Assembly (NCBI GenBank): GCA_902749685.1
Contig: CACVKW010000523.1
Coordinates: 1-60,326, forward strand
Source of the DNA: Olavius sp. associated proteobacterium Delta 1
Lineage (GTDB): Bacteria > Desulfobacterota > Desulfobacteria > Desulfobacterales > JAFDCJ01
Direction: 5' to 3'
Length of the DNA stretch: 60,326 nucleotides
The notes beneath the pieces are model-generated. The model was not told where the DNA came from and did not search any database. It worked only from the letters and a program-made list of their open reading frames with translations. Below are positions 48,155-57,717 of the stretch, piece after piece. The first letter of the stretch is position 1; each line of letters begins with the position of its first letter. The translations under genes were made by a program, and so were the position numbers.

Positions 48155-50861
48155 CTAACAACTGACTCTTCATCAGATCCCCTTCAATCTTCAGCTTACC
48201 GGATGTAAAGGCCTGCATGGCCGGCAGCTTTCCGCCCATCATGGCCAGAAAGTCTGCGGCCGCCATCTTGATGGTACAGGCCGGTTTATCGTGGGAGCCC
48301 GATTCAATGCTGCAGGTACCATCTTTGATGACACTGTACCAGTCGCCACCGCCTTCGCCGGATATATTGAATTGGAATACCACGTCGATACCGGCAGCGG
48401 CATCCGCCTTGAAGCCGTCAATCATGCCATCAAAAACTGCCTGGACACCGCCGCCGGTCTCAGGGGATTGTTCCCCGGCACCCGTCGCTTCAGCGGGCGG
48501 CATGATGAGCGCAAATATTCCGGCATTGGCATCTTCCATCTCCCGGGCACCTTCCAGCGAATTGATTTTCTGCCAGTTTTCGTGAATTTGTTCGGGGGTG
48601 GGCGGGTTTTGAGGGTCGCCCGGTTGGGTGGCAGGACCCGTGAAGACCGCCGCCCGGTTAAAATAGCCCATGCCGCTGTTGAAAATGCTGCCGGTTTCTT
48701 GACAGGCTTCGCTGCAAAGAGACAACACCATGGGCACGACGAATTCCGGCTTTGATTTTTCAAAAAGATCCGGCGGCATGACATCTTCGGTAAGTCGGGA
48801 GGCCGCTATGGGAGCGATGGTGTTGACTTTGATGTTGTACTTTTTGCCTTCAAGCTTCAAGGTGTTCATCAAACCGACCAGAGCCATTTTAGCCGCCGAA
48901 TAATTGGTCTGACCGAAATTGCCGTAAAGGCCGGCGGCCGAGGTCGTCATGACAATGCGGCCATAGCCGTTTTCCTTCATCAGCGCCATGGCCGGCCGGG
49001 TTACGTGGTAGGCGCCGTTTAGATGAACATCCATAACTGCTGTCCAGTTTTCCGGCTCCATCTTCAAAAAGCTCTTGTCGCGTAAAATACCGGCATTATT
49101 AATCAGGATATCCAAGCGGCCAAATGCATCCAGGGCCGCTTTGACGATACGCTCACCCCCTTCCGGTGAGGCGACATTGTCGTAATTGGCAACCGCCTCC
49201 CCGCCCAGCTGTTTGATTTCTTCAACAACCTGGTCGGCTGCAGCGACTGAGCCTTTTCCGCTGCCATCGCGGGCACCGCCCAGATCATTGACCACAACCC
49301 TGGCACCGCGCTTTGCCAATTCAATGGCATAGGCTCGGCCAAGTCCTGCACCGGCACCGGTCACAATTGCAGCGCGGTCATCAAAACGCATGGTGTCCAT
49401 TGCTGCGGCAGCCCCCGGCACGGGAACGGCTTTCCAGAAATAATTGACAAATCCGCGTTCCTTGTCAAAGCTTTTGCACTTAAATTCCATGCTGACCGGA
49501 AGCCCGACTTTTATGTCATCCAGCTCGCAGTCGGTAAAGTCAGCCACCAGGCGGCCGCCGCCATCAAACTGAACCATGCCGTAAATCGCCGGTGGATCAA
49601 CCGATACAGCCAGCAAATCGCCGGTGAAGGTTTTGACTTTGGCCTCAACATCTGAAAATTCATAATTATCCTGGCTGTAAAAAGCGCCGCAATCGGGGTT
49701 AACACAAACATCGGATTTGGGAAACTGCGGCGTGTCACATTCCCGGCACTTGCCGCCGATCAACCCCAGGATCATTTTATTTTTGCGCCACAAGACCGTG
49801 GTGGCCGTTTGCGTCGGTGCCTCGGCCCGGATTCCCATTTCGGTTTTGATTAAGTCCCTGAACTTGAGCCATTTAAGATAGTTGTCGACGGACTTCTTAT
49901 TGGCCAGTGACCCGGCGACCCCTTTGCGTCCGGGCAATTTGGTAATATTTTCAGTCACCTCAAAATACAACGCATTGGCACCCTGCCCAAACCCGCACAT
50001 CAGGATGCGATCGCCGGGTTTGGCCTGTTCCAGTGCCGAAATGAACATCAGAAAAGAGTGGGCCGTGCCGGTCTCACCGCAGACCTCATGCATATTGTCC
50101 GCCAGTTTTTCAGGATCGGCCCCGAGTCCCTTGGCGATTTTGCGGTGATCGCCTTTAAAAAAGCAGGGATACACCAGTTTGTCGACATCATCCATTGTGA
50201 TCCCCAGTTTGTCAAAAAGACCTTTGACCGCCTGGGGAATGAAGGTTCCATAGCCCGCATCCCGGGTCCAGCGCTCTTCCCAGACGTAATCGTATTTTTT
50301 GTCTGCGCCCCGATAGTGGTCGACAAAATCAGCGGACAAGGAGTAAGAGCCCTTGTACTCGGCAATCACATCGGTATCTCCCACCATCAGTGAAGCGGCC
50401 CCATCACCAAACCACATTTCATAAAAATAAGCGGTTTTGGTCTCGCGCCGGTCACTGGCCGTCACCAGGATATTATTTCTCGCACCTCCTGACACTGAAT
50501 CAAAGGCAGTAATCAGAGCGGTGGTCGCAGCCTTTTGGGAAGCGGTGTAATCGGCCGTGATAAAATCATCTCTGAGATTGAGCGCTGCCGACACAATGCC
50601 GGCATTTTGCCGGTCGGCAAAAGGTAACGTTGTAGAGGCCAAATACAGGGCATCGAGGCTTTCTTTATCCATACCCTTGAGGCAATCACGGGAGGCAGCC
50701 ACCGCCATGGTAATTGAATCTTCATCCCAGTTGCACATGGACCGCTCGCCCTGGGCAACCATCATAATCGCCGGTGCAAACCAGCCCATGGCCTGAAAGA
50801 TTGCCATCCGATCCAATCTCAACCGCGGAATATATGCGCCGTAAGAAGTAATGCCGATCAT
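48126..50861 (-). CDS. HMG-CoA-synthase-like / DUF35 / SDR / SCP2 fusion protein
   Basis: A 911-aa four-domain protein. Residues 1-310 form an HMG-CoA-synthase-type thiolase fold. The position of the catalytic Cys is Gln109 (TASQKAATTAL against ACxxGTxAL), the Glu is replaced by Thr near 77, and the His region reads YPCFFKG. The triad therefore seems lost. Residues 365-480 are a DUF35 zinc-ribbon/OB domain (C372, C375, C386, C391). Residues 495-745 are an SDR like the peroxisomal MFE-2 dehydrogenase (TGAGAGLG, NNAG, YSAAK). Residues 800-905 are an SCP2 domain. It sits immediately upstream of the SCPx-type thiolase, so its DUF35 probably joins that thiolase. The dehydrogenase should act on (R)-3-hydroxyacyl-CoA. 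The final residues derive from MITE-like copy 3. Start after gaggag. Confidence 0.85.
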   Translation of the reverse strand: MIGITSYGAYIPRLRLDRMAIFQAMGWFAPAIMMVAQGERSMCNWDEDSITMAVAASRDCLKGMDKESLDALYLASTTLPFADRQNAGIVSAALNLRDDFITADYTASQKAATTALITAFDSVSGGARNNILVTASDRRETKTAYFYEMWFGDGAASLMVGDTDVIAEYKGSYSLSADFVDHYRGADKKYDYVWEERWTRDAGYGTFIPQAVKGLFDKLGITMDDVDKLVYPCFFKGDHRKIAKGLGADPEKLADNMHEVCGETGTAHSFLMFISALEQAKPGDRILMCGFGQGANALYFEVTENITKLPGRKGVAGSLANKKSVDNYLKWLKFRDLIKTEMGIRAEAPTQTATTVLWRKNKMILGLIGGKCRECDTPQFPKSDVCVNPDCGAFYSQDNYEFSDVEAKVKTFTGDLLAVSVDPPAIYGMVQFDGGGRLVADFTDCELDDIKVGLPVSMEFKCKSFDKERGFVNYFWKAVPVPGAAAAMDTMRFDDRAAIVTGAGAGLGRAYAIELAKRGARVVVNDLGGARDGSGKGSVAAADQVVEEIKQLGGEAVANYDNVASPEGGERIVKAALDAFGRLDILINNAGILRDKSFLKMEPENWTAVMDVHLNGAYHVTRPAMALMKENGYGRIVMTTSAAGLYGNFGQTNYSAAKMALVGLMNTLKLEGKKYNIKVNTIAPIAASRLTEDVMPPDLFEKSKPEFVVPMVLSLCSEACQETGSIFNSGMGYFNRAAVFTGPATQPGDPQNPPTPEQIHENWQKINSLEGAREMEDANAGIFALIMPPAEATGAGEQSPETGGGVQAVFDGMIDGFKADAAAGIDVVFQFNISGEGGGDWYSVIKDGTCSIESGSHDKPACTIKMAAADFLAMMGGKLPAMQAFTSGKLKIEGDLMKSQLLEKLFLHNDP

Positions 50862-51025
50862 CTTTATTGTCTCCTCTATTTGATTGCGGATTTCAGAATG
50901 CGGATTGCAGATTGAAAATTAATTCAGCCGGCCATCCAAACTATAAAATAGTCAATTTTGCTAATTCACTTACCCCCTGGTTAAGTAAGAAATTCTATCA
51001 TATTTAAGAATGATTCAGGGTTGCA

Positions 51026-53140
51026 TCAAAAGCTGAATTTAAAGAGTTTTTCGATCAGTTGTGATTTCATGATGTCGCCCTCTATTTTAAGTTTGCCCGA
51101 GGTGTAGGCCTGCATGGCCGGTAGCTTGCCGTTCATTAAATCGAGAAAATCCGAATCACTCATTTTCAGGGTGCAACCCGGCTTTTCATGGGTACCGGCA
51201 TCTACCCGGCAATTTCCGCTCTCGATGGTACTGAACCAGTCACCGCCGCCATCACCGGAAATAATGTACTGAAAAATAATATCCACCCCGGCGGCAGCAT
51301 CCGCCGCAAAGGCCTCCGGCATGGCATCAAACACTTCGGAAACTGCCGAAAATCCATGGCCGGATTCGGCGGCGGCCGCGGCCGGCTGCGAAAAGGCCGT
51401 CAGCAGGTCTCCGATCTGGTCTGTCACACTATGATATTCTTTGGCGTCTTTGAGGGAGGAAATTTTTTGCCACTGTGCCAGGATCTGCTCGGGCGTCGGA
51501 ATTTGCCGGCTGTCCCCGACAACCGCTCCCGGGCCGGTCAGGATCGCCGCCCGGTTGACACATCCCATGCCGACATTGTAGATGTTGCCGCTTACCGGGC
51601 ATTGCTCCGAAACCAGGTACAGCGCCATCGGCGCCACCAGCTCCGGTTTTAATTTGTCCAGAAAATCAGGGGGCAAAATGTCTTCGGTCAGACGCGAAGT
51701 GGCCACCGGTGCAATTGTATTGACCTTGATATTGTACTTCTCACCCTCCAGCTTCAGGGTATTCATCAAACCCACCAATCCCATTTTGGCGGCAGTGTAA
51801 TTGGTCTGGCCGAAATTGCCGTAAAGTCCGGCGGCCGAGGTGGTCATCAGAATGCGGCCGTACCCTTTTTCTTTCATGACGGCAAATGCCGGACGCGATA
51901 CGTTGTAGGCGCCGTTTAAATGCACGTCCAGCACGACATGCCAGTTTTGCGGCTCCATTTTCAAAAAGCTTTTGTCGCGCAGAATACCGGCGTTGTTGAT
52001 CAGGATGTCAACGGACCCAAAGGCGTCCAGCGCGGTTTTGACAATGCCCTCGCCGCCTTCGACCGTCGCCACACTGTCGTAGTTGGCCACGGCCTCACCG
52101 CCCAAAGCATTGATCTCATCGACCACCTCATCAGCCGGCCCCTTGGAACCATCACCGGAACCATCCCGCGCACCACCCAGATCATTGACGACGATTTTGG
52201 CGCCGCGTTTGGCCAGTTCCAGGGCGTAGATGCGGCCCAGGCCGGCCCCGGCCCCGGTAACGATCGCCACTCGATCCGCAAAGCGGATTTCTGTTTTGGG
52301 AATGTCGCCGTATTCAAAAATGCCGTTGTCGATCACGACCTCCTGGGTCTCCACGTTAATGACTTTCCACAACGCCTGGCCTTCGTCGGTTTGCCAGATG
52401 ACCGTTTTGATGGGCATTCCCGGATACAGCGGTCTTTTAAAGCGGCAATCCAAGCGCCGGACCTTTTCCGGCTGCCCGGCAACGAAGCTGTCAATCAGCG
52501 CACGGCAGGCGTAACCGTGAGTGCACAGGCCATGCATGATCGGTTTTTCAAACCCTGCCATTTCGGCAAAATCCTGGTCGACATGGAGCTGGAAGACATC
52601 GCCGGAAAGCCGGTAAATCAAGGGTTGATCTTCGGTTGGCTTTCCATCAACCACGAAATCCGGCTCCCGCTCGGGAAATTCAACGTCTTTGGCGGGAGCG
52701 TTCTCTCCGCCAAATCCGCCGTCCAGGCGCGAAAAAACGGTGACAATGCTGGTAAACAGTTTATCCCCGTTGGAATGAGTGGTTTCAAATTCAGCCACCA
52801 CCAGCGCGCCCTTTTCCGAGCCTTTGTCATAACAATGGGTAATGGTGCCTTCCGTGGTTAAGGTGCCTTCGGGCGGAATCGGGTTATGAAATATCAATTC
52901 CTGCTCACCGTGCAAAACCCCGGCCAAATTGACATTGCTGGTAGCTGCCAGCTCGGGCATGAAATCATACAAGGTGGTGATGCCATAGCTGGGTATGACC
53001 TTGAGGTCTTTTTCATAGCAATAGTCCAGATCGGAAAAACCCGCCCCAACTCCCAGCGCATAAAGGACGGCGTCTTTCCAGGTATAATCCTTGGTGAACG
53101 GACCGATCTTTTTACCGATCGCATCAAGGTTGAGCGCCAT
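51026..53140 (-). CDS. MaoC hydratase / SDR / SCP2 multifunctional beta-oxidation protein
   Basis: A 704-aa protein. Residues 1-285 are a double-hotdog MaoC/hydratase-2 domain with Asp181 and His186 in 'YRLSGDVFQLHVD' and 'PIMHGLCTHG'. Residues 290-545 are an SDR (TGAGAGLG, NNAG, YTAAK) nearly identical in layout to that of the 911-aa protein. Residues about 600-700 are SCP2. Eukaryotic MFE-2 has the same three modules in the order SDR, hydratase, SCP2; here the hydratase comes first. It should hydrate trans-2-enoyl-CoA to the (R)-3-hydroxy form and oxidise it. First gene downstream of the TetR regulator. Start after ggaggg. Confidence 0.9.
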   Translation of the reverse strand: MALNLDAIGKKIGPFTKDYTWKDAVLYALGVGAGFSDLDYCYEKDLKVIPSYGITTLYDFMPELAATSNVNLAGVLHGEQELIFHNPIPPEGTLTTEGTITHCYDKGSEKGALVVAEFETTHSNGDKLFTSIVTVFSRLDGGFGGENAPAKDVEFPEREPDFVVDGKPTEDQPLIYRLSGDVFQLHVDQDFAEMAGFEKPIMHGLCTHGYACRALIDSFVAGQPEKVRRLDCRFKRPLYPGMPIKTVIWQTDEGQALWKVINVETQEVVIDNGIFEYGDIPKTEIRFADRVAIVTGAGAGLGRIYALELAKRGAKIVVNDLGGARDGSGDGSKGPADEVVDEINALGGEAVANYDSVATVEGGEGIVKTALDAFGSVDILINNAGILRDKSFLKMEPQNWHVVLDVHLNGAYNVSRPAFAVMKEKGYGRILMTTSAAGLYGNFGQTNYTAAKMGLVGLMNTLKLEGEKYNIKVNTIAPVATSRLTEDILPPDFLDKLKPELVAPMALYLVSEQCPVSGNIYNVGMGCVNRAAILTGPGAVVGDSRQIPTPEQILAQWQKISSLKDAKEYHSVTDQIGDLLTAFSQPAAAAAESGHGFSAVSEVFDAMPEAFAADAAAGVDIIFQYIISGDGGGDWFSTIESGNCRVDAGTHEKPGCTLKMSDSDFLDLMNGKLPAMQAYTSGKLKIEGDIMKSQLIEKLFKFSF

Positions 53141-53234
53141 GTTCGTCCCTCCCCATTGTTTGGTTAATTGTTATTTATCATTAGTTACTCGTATAGTTGT
53201 TTTATATACATACACGGCAAAATGCTTACTTATT

Positions 53235-53433
53235 AATGCCTAAAATTACAAATTGCCTAAAATGCCTAAAATTGAGGAATTCTGTCGAATATATAAAATT
53301 GAAATCAAGGCGACCTTAAAATTATTTCTATTGGATCTATTCTTGTACATTTTCCAATTTTGAGTTTTCATAAAAAAGATGGGGCGCAGCGACACCATAA
53401 TTTTAGGCATTTTAGAGCACTTTAGGCATTTTC
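53235..53433. repeat. element with inverted 'aatgcctaaaatt' ends
   Basis: Left end aatgcctaaaatt (53235, repeated near 53252-53273), right end aattttaggcatttt (53399) with a second copy to 53433. About 200 bp, ending 4 bases from the TetR stop codon. No gene inside. Confidence 0.65.
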
Positions 53434-53437
53434 CAGT

Positions 53438-54070
53438 TTAGCCGGTTTTGTCAGCTGTGAACGCCGGTACCAGAATAAATTTTAAGGTTTCCTTGACGAC
53501 GTTAACATAGTCTTCGTGGTTGGTGTCCAGCATCGGACGGAAAAAATTTTCACCGGATATAAAATTTAAAACCGTATTCCAGACCGCCAGGATTCGGGCC
53601 TGGGCCTGAATCGAAATTTTCTTTTTGTCCTGCGCCAGACCCATGGCAACCGCGATGTTGGCAATATGTTCGGACATTTTGATATCAAGGGTGACGCCGT
53701 GGCGAGTTTTGTTAAAATAGCCGAAGAGAATTAAATTTGGGACTTCCGGATGGGAAAAGAGGAAATCACACATCATGTCCAGGGCGACTTCAAGGCGCCG
53801 GCCCAGTGATTGACCGCCGACATGGTGTTCGATGTCAATTAATTTTTGCTGGATTTCATCGCCGACATCCACAAGCACGGCTTCATATAAATCCTGCTTT
53901 TCACCCCAGTGATAGTAGAGCGTTGAGATATCGATGCCCACATCCTTGGCGATCATGCGGGTGGTGGTATCGTTGTAACCGAATTCACCGAAAATTCTGC
54001 GTGCAGCTGCCAGGATTTTGGCCTTCATCGAATTGGGATCTTTACGGGCCCTTTCAAGGCGTGAAGGCAT
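53438..54070 (-). CDS. TetR-family transcriptional regulator
   Basis: A 210-aa regulator. The N-terminal helix-turn-helix (ILAAARRIFGEFGYNDTTTRMIAKDVGIDISTLYYHWGEK) is followed by a helical ligand domain. It begins after aaggagg. It heads the acyl-CoA gene series on the same strand and is the obvious candidate regulator, probably sensing an acyl-CoA or similar lipid ligand; no operator is clear to me. Confidence 0.9.
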   Translation of the reverse strand: MPSRLERARKDPNSMKAKILAAARRIFGEFGYNDTTTRMIAKDVGIDISTLYYHWGEKQDLYEAVLVDVGDEIQQKLIDIEHHVGGQSLGRRLEVALDMMCDFLFSHPEVPNLILFGYFNKTRHGVTLDIKMSEHIANIAVAMGLAQDKKKISIQAQARILAVWNTVLNFISGENFFRPMLDTNHEDYVNVVKETLKFILVPAFTADKTG

Positions 54071-54362
54071 TAACTGCCCTCCTTATAAGCTCGGCATAAT
54101 TTTACCTAAATCTTGCACAATAATTAATGGAAATGTGAAAGTCCCCAACTCCTGCAAAATTCAGGTTTTACATCGACATATTTCCAATAGTTGTTTCCAT
54201 CAACTGATGGAGAAAATAGCCTGGGTAAAATCAAATGTCAAGCAATCATTTCGGGTCAATTATTTGATGAAACAGGATAGCCCACAAATCAGAAACCCTG
54301 GAGGAAACCCGGCTTTTTTTTAAAGTATGAGCAGGGCATCACAGCGGGAGGCTGATATAAAA

Positions 54363-54394
54363 AGGGCGCCGGCTATTCACAAGCCCAACGCCCT
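54363..54394 (-). terminator. intrinsic terminator for the flotillin operon
   Basis: Read on the minus strand, agggcg...cgccct with an inner ggct/agcc pairing is followed by tttttat. It lies about 90 bases past the flotillin stop. The remaining gap between 54071 and 54484 shows no gene. Confidence 0.65.
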
Positions 54395-54484
54395 GCTGAA
54401 GGTTTTAAAACGAATGGGTTTCCATCCGGCAATGACCCTATCTTCTTCCGCTTTTGTGGAATTCGGATGAGCACTAATTATTTT

Positions 54485-56302
54485 TTATTGTTTTTTTTCT
54501 GGCAGTTTTTGGCCGACGGGCTGGCTCGGTTTGGCAACTTCCTTGGCAACTTCCTTGGTAACTTCCGGGGCAGCATCCCGATTGGGCTTGATAACACTTG
54601 TCAAGCCATTGATATCTCCGGCACTTAATCCAATATCAGCCAGCAAAGAATCGATAAGCGGTGCCTGGGAACGGTAGCGCAGGGCACCGTTTACCACCTG
54701 GTCGGCCAAACTACCGGTCGTCGCTTCAGCGCCTTCAGTCGGCATCGAGTTTCCACCGCGTAAACCATCGACTTGAATAATTTTAATACCGTCGATTTTC
54801 TCAATCGGTTTAACACTCTCACGAATGATGTCGGGAAGATATTTGATTAAAGCCATCCGAATTTGCATTGCAATCTGCTCGGTGGATAGAATGTTGTGTG
54901 ATTCGTTTAGGGCCCGTTTTCCTTGCGCATCGACGGCATAGCGTTTTTCCGCTGCATCGGCCCGCAGCTTTTCAGCCGCGGCTTCGCCTTCAGCCTGAAT
55001 GCGCTGCTTATCGGCATCGCCATTGGCCACAGTTCGAACAGCTTCCGCCTGATCTTGCGCGGCAGATTTTTCAGCCTCGGCGGCCACTTTTATTTTAATG
55101 GCTTCGCGTTCGGCATTCTGCCGTGCCTGTACCAGTTCGACCGCCTTGCTGCGTTCTGCTTTTTCTGTCTCCCGGACCGTAACAACCACCTCTTCCTCTT
55201 TCACCGCTACGGCCTTGGCACGATCCGCTTCCGCCTGGGCTTCAGATTGGGCTTTCGACTTTTCAGCAATCGCAATGGCACGATCCTGCTCAGCCAGTTC
55301 AACTGTTTTGCGGCGTTCGATTTCAGCAGTTTCAATGGCCTTGGCCTTTGAAATATCCTTTTCTCGCAGCTGGCGATCTTTTTCGATTCGTTCTTCTTCG
55401 ACCATCCGTTCGGCGGATATTTTGGACATGTCAACTTTCTGGGTCGCCTCTATCTCTGCTTGCTCGGCTTCACGTTTTTTCTCGGCTTGCTCGCGTTTAA
55501 TTTCGGCAGATTGCGCCGCGCGGCGTATCTCGATTTCTCTTTGCTGCTCGAGCGTTGCATACTCTGTGTCCCGGTTTATCTCGAGTTTTTTGCGCTCTGC
55601 CTCAAGATTTTTATTCCCGATGGCCACTTCCGTGTCCTGTTCGATATCATTGCGTTTTTTGCGCCGCTCTTCAATTTCTTCGGTGAGTTTGGTCAGACCT
55701 TCCGCATCAAATGCATTGTCAGGATTAAAAAATTCCCTGCTGGTCTGATCCAGGCCGGTCAGGGAAACCGATTCAAGCTCCAAACCGTTTTTAAGTAAAT
55801 CCTCTGAAACGGCCTGTTGTACTTTCTGCACAAAATCGACCCTCTGCTCATGCAGTTCTTCCATGGCCATTTCGGCCGCCACAGCTCTCAAGGCATCCAC
55901 AAACTTACCCTCGACCAGTTGTTTCAGCTCATCCGGGTTTATGGTTTTCATGCCTAAAGTTTGGGCCGCATTTGCGATCGAATCTTCAGTGGGTTTGACG
56001 CGAACATAAAATTCCGCTGTCACGTCAACCCGCATACGATCGCGGGTAATCAACGCTTGATCATTGGCGCGCCGCACCTCCAATCGCAATGTATTCATGT
56101 TCACCGGAATAACTTCATGCAAAACGGGAAATACAAGGGCGCCACCATTCATAATGACTCTTTGTCCCCGAAAGCCGGTCCGCACAAATGATATTTCCTT
56201 GGATGAACGCTTGTAAAGCCGTGCCAATATAAGACCCAGTACAATCAGCGCGACGACGATAAGGCCGGCAATAATCAGAATATTAACAAAATTATACACC
56301 AT
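54485..56302 (-). CDS. flotillin-family protein (YqiK-like)
   Basis: A 605-aa membrane scaffold. An N-terminal TM helix (residues 5-27) is followed by the SPFH/PHB domain (about 40-240) and a long Glu/Ala/Lys-rich coiled coil (about 220-470), then a flotillin C-terminal region. Flotillins organise membrane microdomains and often act with an NfeD/YqiJ-type OB-fold protein, encoded here directly upstream. Last gene of a four-gene operon. Confidence 0.92.
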   Translation of the reverse strand: MVYNFVNILIIAGLIVVALIVLGLILARLYKRSSKEISFVRTGFRGQRVIMNGGALVFPVLHEVIPVNMNTLRLEVRRANDQALITRDRMRVDVTAEFYVRVKPTEDSIANAAQTLGMKTINPDELKQLVEGKFVDALRAVAAEMAMEELHEQRVDFVQKVQQAVSEDLLKNGLELESVSLTGLDQTSREFFNPDNAFDAEGLTKLTEEIEERRKKRNDIEQDTEVAIGNKNLEAERKKLEINRDTEYATLEQQREIEIRRAAQSAEIKREQAEKKREAEQAEIEATQKVDMSKISAERMVEEERIEKDRQLREKDISKAKAIETAEIERRKTVELAEQDRAIAIAEKSKAQSEAQAEADRAKAVAVKEEEVVVTVRETEKAERSKAVELVQARQNAEREAIKIKVAAEAEKSAAQDQAEAVRTVANGDADKQRIQAEGEAAAEKLRADAAEKRYAVDAQGKRALNESHNILSTEQIAMQIRMALIKYLPDIIRESVKPIEKIDGIKIIQVDGLRGGNSMPTEGAEATTGSLADQVVNGALRYRSQAPLIDSLLADIGLSAGDINGLTSVIKPNRDAAPEVTKEVAKEVAKPSQPVGQKLPEKKQ

Positions 56303-56347
56303 TGAGATATCCCTCCCCGGTTATTTCAACATCGATCATTTAAGGCA

Positions 56348-57028
56348 TCAATCATCCACCAATGCATCGCTTTTATTTCGAATCGCCTTGAAAATAGCCC
56401 CCTGTTGACTAACCAGCACAACCTGCGTGCCACTTTCAAACCGCTCATCGGGTTCGTCCGGCTCAACCATTACGTAATGGGCCTGACCGAATTGATCACT
56501 CAATTTCGCCTCGGCAGGCTTTCCAGGACTGGCATTGCCCAGGGTAATAACTGCGATCCGTCCAATAAAGCTGGTTTCCGCAACGGCCTCTGTCTCATCT
56601 TTTGGCATGATCTTTCCCAGGATGCCCCCCAAAAGTCTGACAATCGGGAAACCTAACAGCACTGCGGGTATCGAAGCAAAAGATCCGGGCAATAGGCTTC
56701 CCAGAGTTTTCTGGGCGAACGATTGAAGACCCAGGCCAATCAAGCCGAATGCAGTTAAAAAAATGACCAGCAGCATGATTGCGGGAACCTCCCCGATACG
56801 AAGCCAGCTGAACAATCTTGAAAATAGCCCGGAAGATTCAAAATCCGGACTATCGATATCAGCATCGACATCAGCATCGATATCAAGCTCCGGCAACAGG
56901 GAGTCAATGAAACTGAAAATACCCGCACCCAGCAAGGTGGAAACTCCCTCTAAGAAGGCAATGATGAGCATTACCGTCAGCGCCACAGTAAAAGGCATGT
57001 TTTGGCCGGCTAGTAAAAAATTGATCAT
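56348..57028 (-). CDS. YqiJ-like inner-membrane OB-fold protein
   Basis: A 226-aa protein with TM segments near 14-36, 80-104 and 115-135, an acidic loop rich in Asp repeats (DIDADVDADIDSPDF), and a C-terminal OB-like domain (FIGRIAVITLGNASPGKPAEAKL...). This layout matches YqiJ, partner of the flotillin YqiK. The start overlaps the pspA-like stop by 4 bases (ATGA), implying translational coupling. Confidence 0.8.
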   Translation of the reverse strand: MINFLLAGQNMPFTVALTVMLIIAFLEGVSTLLGAGIFSFIDSLLPELDIDADVDADIDSPDFESSGLFSRLFSWLRIGEVPAIMLLVIFLTAFGLIGLGLQSFAQKTLGSLLPGSFASIPAVLLGFPIVRLLGGILGKIMPKDETEAVAETSFIGRIAVITLGNASPGKPAEAKLSDQFGQAHYVMVEPDEPDERFESGTQVVLVSQQGAIFKAIRNKSDALVDD

Positions 57029-57717
57029 TTTTCCTGCACATTACCTTTTATGGCGGCGAGCCGCTCTTGGATTCGATTCTTGCGGGCGATCTCTTCCAGC
57101 TCAGCCAGCTTGGTGGCGGTTTGGCGATCAGCCGTGTGTCCGCCACCGGGAATCCCGGTTGCTTTTTCAGCGATTCGTTCGAAAGCGGATTCAGCTTTGG
57201 CAACCTTTCTATCAACATCACCGGAAACTTCGATGCCGGAGTTTGAGATAGAAGATGAAGAGGTGATCGTTTCCGTCATGCTTTCGCGAAACTGGCGCAA
57301 GTCCTCTTGCATTTCTCTTTTTTTGGCCTGCAAGGCCGAAATATAACCCTCTAATTCCTTTTCACTGTTGGCGCAATCACTAATCGTGGCCTCGAGTACT
57401 GGAATCTGCGCTTCAATATCAATTTGTCTGGAAATAGCCGCCTCGGCCAGGTCGTCCCGGGCTTGTTTTATCGCAAGTTCGATTTTTTCACTGAGATCTT
57501 CGTGCTTACGGTTTTCTTCCATTAAACGTGAATTTGCGAGATGTTTACCGGCCACCACTCGGCCCAGTTCAACCCGTACATCATCGATCGCAGTGTCAAT
57601 TTCACGAATGGCTTCTGACATTACGGTTTCAGGTGCGACGTTTTCGATAGCATCAATGAGTGAATTGAAACTGCCGCTGATAATGCGTCCGACTCGACCT
57701 ATTAGGCTTTCTTTCAT
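57025..57717 (-). CDS. PspA/IM30-family membrane-stress protein
   Basis: A 230-aa largely coiled-coil protein with the PspA start 'LIGRVGRIISGSFNSLIDAIENVAPETVMSEAIREIDTAIDDVR'. PspA proteins bind stressed inner membranes and form ESCRT-III-like assemblies. It overlaps its upstream neighbour by 4 bases and its downstream neighbour by 4 bases, so the genes are coupled. It has a Ser-rich insert around residue 155. Confidence 0.88.
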   Translation of the reverse strand: MKESLIGRVGRIISGSFNSLIDAIENVAPETVMSEAIREIDTAIDDVRVELGRVVAGKHLANSRLMEENRKHEDLSEKIELAIKQARDDLAEAAISRQIDIEAQIPVLEATISDCANSEKELEGYISALQAKKREMQEDLRQFRESMTETITSSSSISNSGIEVSGDVDRKVAKAESAFERIAEKATGIPGGGHTADRQTATKLAELEEIARKNRIQERLAAIKGNVQEK

